Part shown: one piece after another, positions 11,936-22,865 of the stretch
How positions within the stretch are numbered: position 1 is the first letter of the stretch
Layout of the letters: each line of letters begins with the position of its first letter
NCBI GenBank assembly: GCA_036345935.2
Contig: JADWOT020000008.1
Location: forward strand, 6,962,156-7,026,155
Length of the DNA stretch: 64,000 nucleotides
Direction of reading: 5' to 3'
Source of the DNA: Taenia hydatigena
Lineage: Eukaryota > Platyhelminthes > Cestoda > Cyclophyllidea > Taeniidae
Position numbers and translations under genes: made by a program
Notes under the pieces: generated by a model
Databases searched by the model: none
What the model was told of the DNA's origin: nothing
The model's input: only the letters and a program-made list of their open reading frames with translations

Positions 11936-12889
11936 AAAGTCATGCACTAGACACTTTCCCAAGGCTAATTTCCTACAAGTGGGCAGATTACCTCGACTCC
12001 GAGTGGGCACTTGAATATTGTTTTGGAATGAGTACCTCCTAACAGACGCTGTAAATGATGGTCAGAAGTGCCAACACAAACCACGACGTGAATGCGTGAA
12101 TGAAACCTGAGAGTCAATGTATCATAAATGATGAATAAGGACGCTTCCAACCCACACACCAGTTATTGACTGTTATGTAACAAAACCGTGACAACTTTAC
12201 CGTCATGTACGCTTAAACATTGGATAACAGGCATAAGAATACTTCGCCCAGCACAGTAATGTGAATTCTAACTCAGCAGAGCAAAATAATTCCAATTAAT
12301 TGCTCAAGTTGGCAGTTGAGTAACGTACGTTCCACACCCGCACGTCACCTCCGGCAATCGCTGGTACCCAAATTGAAAAAAAACATGGTCTGTACTTTCA
12401 CACTTTTATAGTCTCCTCTAGTGTAGTGTTAATTGGGAAGATTTTTATACCAGTAGTTGAAGGTCATCAATGAAGTCAACAATTTGCAACCTCATATACC
12501 TACCACGCTTCCAAGTTATTGGAAGCACTTCAGGCCTACTTTGTGTTACTGGAAAGTCCCCAAATCTCTGCTATTTCAATTATTTGGTAAATGTCATGGC
12601 ATAACTTCTACAGGTTGACATTAAGAGTTCCTTTCACCTCTCAGTTTCTGAACAAGTAGAATATGATTTGGACGAGAGGCTAACAAACTGTCTTATGGAG
12701 CCAAAAGATCCAAGGCGGTCTAATCTTCGAGAACAGCAAGTAGAGAACGAATATGTACAGATTCAAGAGGACATTACTTACGCACTGATGCATGACAAAG
12801 GACTGATGAGGAATAAAGAATGCGTCTCGGAAAGCATTGAGATTCTACGGAATGAGAGAACCTCACAAGAAGAAATAATGTGCGCGAAT

Positions 12890-13400
12890 GTACAGTGGAA
12901 GCCTTCTACCATTTTCATGAACTACTTACCGCTTGAAGAAGGTTCTCTACCAGCTTCTGTCCGTTCTCTTCATGTTTACAACCCGCAAAAGTTTATTAAA
13001 CTCCATAGAGGATCAAACCATCCGAATAAGCTCGGCTTCACGCTGTCACAGCATAGGAATTAGAGCAACAAGTACTCCGTGAGGGTATCCCTTCTGTGCC
13101 TCGTAGAGGTTCGTTTCCTCTCCCTTGTCAGCTTGTCCAGCATCCTTCCTCGTCAACTAACACAACTCAAATTTTCTCTTTCCGACATCCACCAGTTCTG
13201 AACTTGCGACAGGCTTGAGGAACATCGACTTACGATCCTTCCCTTTTGAATTATTCCTACTTCATTACTCACTTCACCACTGTTGTCAGATCTGCGTAAA
13301 TTGAAACACACGGAAGCAGTTCTTGATGTCCCCTATTGAATATCCACACGTACAAAACCTTTGGATATGTTAGAAAAAGAAGCAGGTACCACTTGAGCCA
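12890..13400. repeat. Dispersed repeat family 2, copy B
   Basis: Same order of blocks as the copy at 8520-8950, with similar orientation. A 131-codon open frame beginning at 12668 runs into this copy, but its end is built from repeat sequence, so I do not call it a gene. The divergence suggests an old insertion. Confidence 0.5.
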
Positions 13401-14504
13401 TTGTGACTTTCAAACTGTGTTTTAGATGAGATCAGCACAATACATCAACGACGTGACTGGAGAGCGGAGACTTGAACACTAACAAGTGTCGTTTCCCTTA
13501 AAAATTTACACGGGAGGAATTGAAGTCCCTGTTCTGGTCTCTATCAGTCCTTCTAGACGCATTGATGCAAGCAGCACATAGTCACGGGAGCGCGCAGATA
13601 TAATCTTAACTCACAACTCTGACCTGCGAACTTTCCAGTGCATGGTACAGCCTGCTATCAAATGTCACGTCATGTCATGCTATCTGTTATTCACTGACTG
13701 GTTGAAAACAGAAGGCAGAAGTTGAGGATCCGCCTGCTCATTCTTACTTTGGTTGGTGGAATAAAGGAAGTTCCTTTTATATTATGTTAGCCTTCTGGAG
13801 CGATTTACAAACGACTTCCAACTACTTCCATCGAAAAAAACCTTGCACCATCAAAGGTATCGTTGCGCGTTACGGGAACAAAAGGAACAGTTTCACACTG
13901 ATTCACCCGGTAATGGCAATTTTTTGACCAAGAATGTGCGGACATCCTGGGGCAGAGATGGTTAATTCACAATTCATAAAACCAAAACATTACGCTGAGG
14001 AACGTCATTTGCACATTGTCCGTAATAATTCTCACAAGCACTTAAACAGGCGGAAATGAACTAGCGGAAATGAAAGGCATTAATGCAGACAAAAATAAAT
14101 CGGAGGTGATTCATTTCAATTACTTCCCAATGTATCGAGAGTCCAACGAATAAAACCACCCAAAATCAACATTTCAGACGCAGCACTTCACGCCTGTCAG
14201 GGATGTTGAAAAAGTCTCAATGAAGTCAACTCCCGTCAAAGAAAGCGAATTCTAGCTGAAGACAACGGAAAAGTAGTGAACTATAGACGGATGCTGATAA
14301 TAGGCAAAGCTGGAAGCACATTTAATAGCCCTTCCCCTCAGTCAATGTTCTTTCTAATTGTCATTTTCTCCCATCTGTCAGTTGAACCGGAAGCCTACGT
14401 GAAATATTGTGACTTCCATACTGAGTTGACAATCGTCCCAAAACGAAGAGATGAAGTGAATATATTAGGGACTTTCATTGCGTAAGAGTAAAGCGCAGGC
14501 CGAC

Positions 14505-17500
14505 CTATGACGCCAGTTGGAGGAAATCAGTGGAAGGACACTCGCCATCGACGTCCGTAGCACATCTGTCTGCGCCTCGATCCAGTAGGAGCTGGGCCAA
14601 GTCGCGACGCTGGCAAAAACAGGCTAAAAAAGACAAAGAGATATCACAGTATTGCTAGGGGCGATCAGCTAAGCCATTTAAAAAAGGTTAAATCAAGATG
14701 TAGTCAGAGAAGCACTGTAGTACGTAAAACAGGTCAATATGTGGTAAAATCGCTTTTCCATTGTCCACAGCTATCATAAAACCGCACAATTTCCCTCCTG
14801 CCAAGGTGATTCGCTATGCAACAATCACTAGGTCTTCCATCCAAAGTGATTTAATTTATCTTGACGACATCTGTGGACTAGAGTTTGGTAAAAAATCCAA
14901 GGTTACTTGGAGTCTCGACGAAGAAGATGCATGTGTATTTACTAGTTAACAACTAGTTATTTCATAGCATTCCCATAAACCTTTGAGGCTTCAGCAATTG
15001 TTCTTTTTGTAGATTCGCACTAGTAATAGCCGCCTTAAAGGCGTTAGTATCGCCGCTCAACGATGTTACTGTACTTTTCAGGTAGAATTTTCCTATTGGT
15101 ATCGTGATATTTCTAAGCAGGTGAATAAAAAAAATTGAAGGACCCAAAATCGTACATATGAAATACCGAAAGTCCCTTTCAAAAAATAAATGACGCTCAT
15201 CCATGAACGAGAACGACAAAAGTAAGTTCAATTTTAGGCAACAATCTTTCTCAAGTCATAAATAACGGTACCTACTTGATTATGCTCTAATGACCCAACA
15301 TAAAGTTTGTAAACTAATGATTAACCTCAGATGGGCGTTGATTGATAACTGAAGATTGTGGCGATGAGAGGGTCGGCAAGAAAAAATGGGCTCACCATAG
15401 TGGAGTGGCGTTTGTTTGTCCTTGTCCTGAGCATTGATGTCGGCTCCACATTCGATCAGAGCCACCGCAATGTCATAAAAGCCGCGATCCACAGCCCAAT
15501 GCAAGGGAGTCAGTTTCTGAAATCAACTATGCACTTCAATCACAGTGGCTTTAGCAGTTTAACACACTCTACTGCTCCAACTTAAGTAGCAGTTTTCTCT
15601 ATAACCCAGAGTGTTGAAGGTTGATAGGGCCAAATTAAGACCACAGAAAGATGAAAAGGAATAGAAAATTGCTGCCGCCTAACGAAATTCATTTAGTCTT
15701 GGAAGCCAAATGTTTAAAATGCCATTTAATGGAAGTATTCGGAGGGAAAAAGCTGATGGCAACACATTTAGGCATAGCAGCAGAAAAAGGGGAGCCATGA
15801 AGTCAATGCCCCATTCTCAAAGGAGATCCAGTATCATTACTCTGGGCTCAGAACTAGGAAGCGTTCCATACAAAGTAGCAGATTTACAATTATGAATTTC
15901 TCTAACGACTATTCAGTAATGTGGAATGTGGGAGATATTTCGTGATGCTTTTTGGATCAAATGTGAAAATTTACTTATTTGATATGAGAATGTTGAGAGA
16001 TGAACAAGTCAAATTCCATAATGAAATAGAGCGCAAATTGTTAAGGCAATTACAGTGCCCACCGAGTGATGCTGTGTTTGAATGTCAGAGGGTACAATGT
16101 GGGCTCACAATTAAATAATATGATGGTAGATATCACAAATTCAAATAACTGAATGGGATGACCTTAATAGCTAATTTTTTACGTGTTAAAGAAATCCCAC
16201 AGAAATGTGTTAATTTCCGTAGGTCAAGGAGAGTAAAAAAAGGCGGCGACCTATGCAGAAACTTTTGTCCCTTGCACCCGCAACCGTGATTTGCTGAAGC
16301 CCCAAAACATTAAACGTTTTCAATAGAGACAAAACTTATTCTAGATTTCTTTAACCTCAGAATTGGCGAAAAGTCAATTCTGGTAGGGTAATAACGACCG
16401 GTTCCATAAATTAATGCCATAACCACTCAAAATTTTCGAAACTTTTGGAGTAAGATGGTCCACGGGATGATGCGCTGTGACTGCTAAGCCACTCCCACAG
16501 CTATTCTCCACCCAGAGACGAATGCTTAAACATACCGAGGTCCTACTTGATTCAGAAGAGATAAAAGCCAGGTCGGAGTTGAGGCAGACCATGGTTTTAC
16601 CAAACAACGCCCTAGAAATAAACGAGGAGACGCAAATTCTTCCTCTAAAACCATGGCATAAGCGGAGCAATGTCCCCCTCAAATTGGAACACGATTCGAC
16701 TTGAAATACATTGAATACCGCAAGAGGTAGAAGAATACGGCCATTTTACCGGTTAAAACAAGTAACTAGAGTATTATTAATTATGGACGTAAAAGCATTT
16801 CATACACATAGTCTCAACAAAATAAAAAAGGGCTTGGAACTATTGTCAGATTTGCCCTGTCTTTATTGAGTTCCACCACCAAAAAAAAAAAAAATTCAAA
16901 CGGCACTAGGGAAGTAATTTTGCTGCCATTAGAAAATGAGTAGCCACAAATGCTGCATCAAGCCTTGTTACCCTGGATTCAATTACCATCTACTACTAAG
17001 CAGACTAATATAGACACGCATCGGGTAAGGTGAGTTTAAGTTATGGCTCAATGCGTCACAATCCTCCAAGAGAAACTTCAGGACTGTCAGAAAAACCATT
17101 GAAAGGTGCATAATGCATTCAAGGAGAAGGCAAGGCTGCAAGGGGAACAAAGGCTGAGAAAACAGCCAGCCCTTTATGCCAGCGGTCTTTTACATCACTT
17201 ACATCCAGATCTTCCTCGCCAACAGCTGTCGGGTGACACCGAAGATAACTTTTTACGGGATCAAGGACACCGTCCTTCACGAGTTCGATAAGTGGAGTGG
17301 AGTCCGAGTCACCTCCATCATTGCTGTCACCGATAAGCTCTGCCGGTCTGCTCACACGCGGTCCCGTCTGATTATGTGATGCCTGTAGAAAGTTGGTTTT
17401 TAATGCATGCAGTAAACGGCAAGTAAAAGGCTTCGGAGTTCGGTTCGAAATGCCATCCAACCGGCGGAAACTTCGAGAGCGAATGTGTCAGCTACCAGAC

Positions 17501-19819
17501 TTCAGTTAAATTAAAAAACGGCATTAAGATTTCACGATAATACAGAGCTTTACCACAACAAGAAAAGCGGAACCCCGAGAATCTGCAGCAATTTTTAAGA
17601 GCAGCAATAAAAGTTCAGGCAATTCACATCCTTTTTTGCCCCCATCTATGGCATAAATTGCCCAACAAATGATGTTATAATCAAAACAGATAATAAATTT
17701 AGGTTAAAAATGCACTTACGATTAAAAGAACAGAGAGAATAACCACGCAAAATCGACGTTAGATTGTTTAACAGCAAAGCATAACGGGGAAAGGATGCAG
17801 GATCAAACAAAAGGCGACAGAAATACTGCAGATCAGCGTTTGATTTGCAAAACTTTGAAAACAATGCCGAATTAATACATAAATTTGACGAAGTGATAAA
17901 TGTGAAACACTTAGGATTGGGCTGAGACAAACATGCATGAACCTCTAAAAAGAATTTGTTGTTCTTTAATGAAATTCTGCCTTTGATTATGGTAAAAGGC
18001 ACTTCGGATCTTGTGTCCTCCAAGGCGTTACTTCACAACTGTTTCCCTTTTCTATTGAAGATCATTTCACCAAAGAAGACTTCACATGCGAAAAGATGTG
18101 ACGAAGGATTCAAGTTAATCACAAAATCCTAGAAGTTATTCCTCATATTCATCAACCAACGCCTTGTGGTGAAGACGAGTTGCGTTGTGCACATTGTAAA
18201 TGAGTCAAGAGAAGACAAACATGCGTCATGAGCTGTTGCAATGGAACATCTACACTTTTTTATCGAGGAGTCATTCGGATTAGGAATAGAAACATTTTTG
18301 ACAATGCTCGAAAACATTATGTTCACAGCCAAAAAAGATTTTTAAAAAATTTATAACTCAGAGCTTCATCATGCAGCTTCAGTGTCACCTCGCTGCTCCA
18401 ATCGGGTGAAAGTTCTGTCAGTTTCTCCACGTATTGTTGCTTTGCATCATCCATGGAGAGATCGCCTAGGACCTTCCAAGCCATCCTGAAAAGGAAATGC
18501 GCGCAGACTTGCGATAGCAGGAAGAGAGGAGGAGTACACCTCTCCCATTGGTCTTAGTTGTCTACCATTTTTGGCGTGCCTTGTACTGCGAAAATCCCGG
18601 TTTCGGTGTGGTACACGGACCCTCTGTTGCCTGTAAGAGGAGAGGTGACCACAAATTTTGCCCCGGGAACATCAAATCCTTACTAAAATTAGCATTCAGA
18701 TAAAAAATTGGCTTGGCAAATCATTAAATCAACCTGTGCCAATCGGATTATAAAAACTGCGTGAACCCAGATCTTTCCAGATTTTCGAGAGAATGAGACA
18801 CAATGTTGACAGTGTGTTAGTAACGAGTCTATCGTAATGCCTAATATGCACCGGTGCCATTTAACTCGACAAAAGGATAAAGCAGCAAACGAAAATGCCT
18901 TATTGAAATGCAAAACTCAGCTCAGCACAACCTAACAGTTTTTGGGCCCATTTTCGCAAAAATGACTATCGTTAAATTCGCTGATAAGCAAACTTTAAAG
19001 GTCACTAAACTACGGATGGTTCTTCCGTTTTAAAAACTTCAAGGGAAATGTAGTGCTATCACTAACGCTCAAATTCAACGACAGGCACCAACAAGCCTTC
19101 ATCTTGCAACCAAAAACGATTACAACATTGCATAAACCCGACACGGTTTTGACAGTACTAGAGCTGAGTTAAAGCTGGTTACCGAAGCTTACTGAACAGT
19201 TTAAAAAAGGCCACCATCTGAGAGGTGAGAAGACGGCGTGTTACCTCAATTCTTCGTCATTGCAACACCCGAGCCAAAATGGCTAATCCCAAATAATGAT
19301 CACACTGTCGATATTGTAGAAGCAACTGCATCTAACTTCAAATATATGAATAGCAGTCTTGTTGTCACTCAGTAAATGGCCAAACCAAAAAAAACCCTAG
19401 TCTTATGGCATTCTGACCTCAACAGCACATGGCAGTGAACGCATGTCATGCAAAACAAGGGTATCGATAATTGCTTCCAAGACAATCGATGCGGAAATTG
19501 AAAAAGGCACTGAATTTACAGAAAGAGATGCACCCACCAACACTAAACATTACATCCATACGGAGATAAATGGTGTAAAATTATGAGGTACATTCATGCT
19601 ATTCATCATGCCTGATTGGCACAAGCTAGCCTGCTTAAGGCTTGTTCATGGTTAACACCCTTCCACCACCGAGTGGCAATTTCACGGAGGAGACAAAGGA
19701 CATACCTGTTTATACCTTGAATAGAGATAAAGGAGGTCTTCAGAGGACAGTGATCCCGCGATTTTCGGCACATATGCTGCCGCCCGCGTAAACTCGTCTT
19801 CAAGTTTCAAATATGGCAT
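14505..19819 (-). CDS. ACBD6: Acyl-CoA-binding domain protein 6 (ACBD6-like), six exons
   Basis: Exons on the minus strand: 19819-19706, 18630-18566, 18485-18389, 17382-17203, 15516-15396 and 14623-14505. Every junction has GT/AG ends and compatible phase, giving about 231 residues (human ACBD6 is about 280). The N-terminal half is an acyl-CoA-binding domain with the ligand motif LLYLYSRYKQ, then TEGPCTTPKPGF and KWMAWKVLGD. It is followed by an acidic linker and two ankyrin repeats (KLTPLHWAVDRGFYDIAVAL; then RRDLAQLLLDRGAD). The order and repeat number match ACBD6, which binds long-chain acyl-CoAs and supports lipid acylation and protein N-myristoylation. The start ATG directly follows a CCAG acceptor, and the lipin stop lies only 186 bp upstream, suggesting co-transcription. 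The introns contain no recognised genes. The protein lacks the N-terminal extension of the human form unless another exon exists. Confidence 0.88.
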
Positions 19820-19833
19820 CTGGCAAAGGATGA
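19820..19833 (-). promoter_or_regulatory. Candidate spliced-leader acceptor of ACBD6
   Basis: On the minus strand the sequence 'catcctttgccag' runs directly into the ACBD6 ATG. With a same-strand gene ending 186 bp upstream, this is best read as a trans-splice acceptor resolving a two-gene transcript. A cis intron from an unseen 5' exon is the alternative. Confidence 0.45.
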
Positions 19834-19905
19834 GTCGCTCGGTTAGGCTGATCGTCAAGCAGCACCACGAGCTGTTAAGCAGAGCGAGTGCTTAAGCAAA
19901 TAAAA

Positions 19906-19911
19906 TTTAAT
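19906..19911 (-). other. ATTAAA polyadenylation signal for lipin
   Basis: Minus-strand ATTAAA, about 95 nt after the lipin stop and about 87 nt before the ACBD6 acceptor. This is the spacing expected when cleavage of the upstream message is coupled to trans-splicing of the downstream one. It is a common variant of AATAAA. Confidence 0.4.
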
Positions 19912-20005
19912 GATTTACAGCTAACAAAGTAACAAAATCCAAGAAAGCCAAGTAAGTTTTCCTCGTCACAGTAAATGCAGGTGGAGCAAATATTGTCCAT
20001 TCAAT

Positions 20006-22123
20006 TTAAGAGCAGGTCGATGTTTCGGAAGGAATGACTTCGCGCCAAAAGGAGAAGGATGAAAAGAGGGACATATCTACATCAGAGGTGGGAACATCAT
20101 GGAGAGTGGATGAGACCTCTTCATTCGCCTCTATTAGATCCGATTCGATTAATCTTGACGAAATACAAGGGAAGAGGTGGTCAGCGAGACTGACCATCTC
20201 GTCGAAAGATTTGCTGAGGCAGGGTAGGCGTTCGTTTCGTAGCTCGCCTCCCGAATTCACCGTATATATCCGACCTAATTCAAAACCAGATTCAATGTAA
20301 GCCTTCACATCATTGACACGATTCCCAAATGCAGCGTAGAAAGGATTGGAGTCTGGTCCAAACAATTCCTTCACCTCTTTAAGACACTCAATTTTGAAAA
20401 GCTCTGGTGTCCGAGCGATTACCTCGCGATGAAATGCATCAAGTAGAGATGTAGGTGACAGGAGAATCGGTCCACTTGGAAGGCGATATTTGCCACGTTG
20501 ACAAACCTGATCAATGTAACTCCGTGTCAAACTTGCCTCACCGATGGCTCTAGCTGATAGGTAAATAAATTTGTAGCCGTTATCGGCTGCTCTGGAATAC
20601 AATTCGGCAACTCCCTCGTGGCTCCAATCACGCCCCAGCACAGGGAGAACGTGGCCGAGAAGGTCTGAACGGGTTATGGTTCCGTCAACGTCGGAAACAA
20701 CCACTTTGTCGTCTGACCGCCAGAGATAAATCTTTGCCGTGCAACTGGCAGTGCCTTGGTACTTGGTAACTACCCGAAACTCAATGTCATTCACGCCTGG
20801 CCTTAAACTGAGACACTCCACCTCTCTTGAAGTGAGAGTGATTCTGCGTTGGAGGGCTTGGCACTCCTCAGCCAAGGTAACAGTAGTGGATTGAGAATGG
20901 ACATTTTGCATTTGCTGCTGAACCTCAGCCGTCGTTTTATTAACCTCCGCGCTCACAGTAGATTGCGGTCCAGAACAGCTAGTTCCCCACGTGAACCAGG
21001 CTCTGCGACGCGGTTGTTTCTTTGGCATAAAGGATTCTTCTAGCCGAAGAATGGAGCCATATGGTAAGTCAGCTTGGAAGCAAACGCGACTCAGTATTAA
21101 GGGAGCAACGGTATTCCAATTATAAAATTTTCCATTAAACAGAAGGACTAGATTTGGGTCGGCGATGATGCCAGCGGGATCCTTGGCAAACTCCTCAAAT
21201 GTCACCAAGTGAGCACAAAAGCGCTCGTGATCCATTTGACCATCAGCGGAAAGACCACCACATAAAGAGATTTTGAGTTCCAAGTTATTGAAGAAATCAA
21301 GTTTCAGACAAGAGGCGTTTTCTGAATCCGACTTATATCCGGCGTCAGTAGCCTTTTGACTCACGCTCATACGTTCAATGGGTTTTCCAACATACAAATA
21401 AGTTCGTTTAACGTTTTCATCAACCGATGATGCCACAAGATCTTCCAAGTATACTCCCTTTTGATTGGTTGTGTCGTTTTGAACAATAGGCCCCACATTT
21501 GAGCAGCTACCGAATCTTCTTGAATCCATATCGCCACAAACTTCAGCTATTTGAAGAGAACAACTTCCCATTTCACTATCCGACATATATGCAGGTGAGG
21601 TGGGAGGAGAGCCATGGTACTGAGCATCCTCTCCCAAATTTGGTTGGACCTCGCCGATAGACATATCCTTCCTTGACTTTTTGACCCGCCGACGGTGTTT
21701 ATGTGGATTTAAACTCTTACCGTTAACATCCTCAACTGAACGCGCGCGCAGGATAGGTTTGTCCGAATCATAAAACGCCTCTACGGACTGAGAATCCGAA
21801 TCGCTGTCAAAAAAGAGTGATTCGACATCGTCTACGAAATAGCCACTTCCAGCTCTGCCTAAACGCATGTGCAGATTTTCGGCTTGTTGCCCATTTATGT
21901 AAATCTCAACAAGCTTATCAGTCGCACTGATTGCACCCATTTTACCAAACCGGACATGGAACGGTCCGCACCTGAAAATGCCATTATTGTCTTCCACAAT
22001 GATTATGTCATTGGCCCCAGTAAGTGTAGCCGGATTGATTTCATTGTATACATTCTTGAACCCCGACCAAAGGCGGCCTAGAGAGCGTCTTTGATTGGTA
22101 AATAGGAAATGGGACCAAAACAT
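20006..22123 (-). CDS. LPIN: Lipin, phosphatidate phosphatase (single large exon)
   Basis: Lipins dephosphorylate phosphatidic acid to diacylglycerol with Mg2+ on ER membranes and can also act in the nucleus. The open frame spans 705 codons. Residues about 15-105 form the N-LIP domain (NEINPATLTGANDIII, CGPFHVRFGKMG). A basic nuclear-localisation-like cluster (HKHRRRVKKSRKD) is at about 141-153. The middle domain is marked by ISLCGGLS and YNWNTVAPLI. The catalytic HAD-type domain carries DVDGT at about 478-482, within KVVVSDVDGTITRSDLLGHV; LGHVL overlaps the LxxIL-type coactivator motif of vertebrate lipins. FYAAFGNRVNDV and the C-terminal FWRE motif are conserved. The length is shorter than human lipin (about 890) because the linkers are reduced. 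The N-terminus is uncertain: residues before about 14 align poorly, and AG sites near 22077-22090 could be an acceptor for a short 5' exon. ACBD6 follows 186 bp downstream and ZFPL1 is divergent upstream. Confidence 0.93.
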   Translation of the reverse strand: MFWSHFLFTNQRRSLGRLWSGFKNVYNEINPATLTGANDIIIVEDNNGIFRCGPFHVRFGKMGAISATDKLVEIYINGQQAENLHMRLGRAGSGYFVDDVESLFFDSDSDSQSVEAFYDSDKPILRARSVEDVNGKSLNPHKHRRRVKKSRKDMSIGEVQPNLGEDAQYHGSPPTSPAYMSDSEMGSCSLQIAEVCGDMDSRRFGSCSNVGPIVQNDTTNQKGVYLEDLVASSVDENVKRTYLYVGKPIERMSVSQKATDAGYKSDSENASCLKLDFFNNLELKISLCGGLSADGQMDHERFCAHLVTFEEFAKDPAGIIADPNLVLLFNGKFYNWNTVAPLILSRVCFQADLPYGSILRLEESFMPKKQPRRRAWFTWGTSCSGPQSTVSAEVNKTTAEVQQQMQNVHSQSTTVTLAEECQALQRRITLTSREVECLSLRPGVNDIEFRVVTKYQGTASCTAKIYLWRSDDKVVVSDVDGTITRSDLLGHVLPVLGRDWSHEGVAELYSRAADNGYKFIYLSARAIGEASLTRSYIDQVCQRGKYRLPSGPILLSPTSLLDAFHREVIARTPELFKIECLKEVKELFGPDSNPFYAAFGNRVNDVKAYIESGFELGRIYTVNSGGELRNERLPCLSKSFDEMVSLADHLFPCISSRLIESDLIEANEEVSSTLHDVPTSDVDMSLFSSFSFWREVIPSETSTCS

Positions 22124-22865
22124 ACAACGGTATCATCCAACCAGGGATAAGCTAGCTTGAATAGTTTTAAATACAATGACAGAATGCAAAAATGCTCAAT
22201 TAGTGCATTCAAATAATGGAGATGCACAGGAGATAACAAATGTCCTGAATAACAGGGAAACAAAAGCACTCGTTGTTGGTTAATGGTTATCATAAATATC
22301 TATTAGGTGTATCACAATGAATTGATTGGCTAGCAATAGTGCGAGCAACAAGGAAACATCTACTTAATGCACTAAAAAACTAGGTTTCGATTTGACATCA
22401 ATGCACTCGTTGCGACACTGTATATGACACCAATATAAAGCAATCGTCATTGACAGTGCTCCCACCTCTTATGGTAGATGCGGCTGCCGGTTCACCGATC
22501 CTTGGGTTGCGGTGCTTCTACTAAAAGTTATAGTTGCTTATCTTAAGCACTTGCAAGAGCTTTCGCAAGTTACATAGGTCTTAACAATTAAAGTTTTCAT
22601 GTCAGCGCCACTGTGGAAGTGTTATATTTATTTGACTTTCTTTAACAACCAAATATTTGAATAAAACTCCACTGCCATGTGCTTTTAAATTTACTATAGC
22701 TTTAAAGTAAATTTAAATTAAATTTTATAAGTTAAACTAATTAGATATTTAGGGTTGCCAATTTTTGCTGATTGTTTTAGGCAACCGACGCTTGGGGCGC
22801 TCCATTGGAGTCTGGGCAAGCCAGCGTAGAGGTGTTTTAGCTGTTTATTTGCTGTTTGTCTCTAG
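22124..22865. promoter_or_regulatory. Divergent promoter region between lipin and ZFPL1
   Basis: About 740 bp separates the lipin open frame (minus) from the ZFPL1 ATG (plus), so both promoters probably lie here. The half next to ZFPL1 is very AT-rich (about 22610-22770). No TATA box or named motif stands out. A short 5' coding exon of lipin could also be hidden in this interval. Confidence 0.4.
22852..22865 (+). promoter_or_regulatory. Candidate trans-splice acceptor of ZFPL1
   Basis: The pyrimidine-rich run 'ctgtttgtctctag' ends exactly at the ZFPL1 ATG. An acceptor with no 5' UTR left behind it fits spliced-leader addition directly at the start codon. Another AG acceptor-like site (gattgttttag) lies about 85 bp upstream. 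Confidence 0.45.

Noticed and set aside
12783..12800. CTGATGAGGAATAAAGAA, a hammerhead-like core
   Set aside because: Hammerhead ribozymes occur in flatworm repeats, but the required stems and the GAAA partner segment are not arranged correctly here.
12668..13063. A 131-codon open frame on the plus strand
   Set aside because: Its second half is shared as nucleotide sequence with the repeat copy near 8.6 kb without frame conservation, and no family is recognised.
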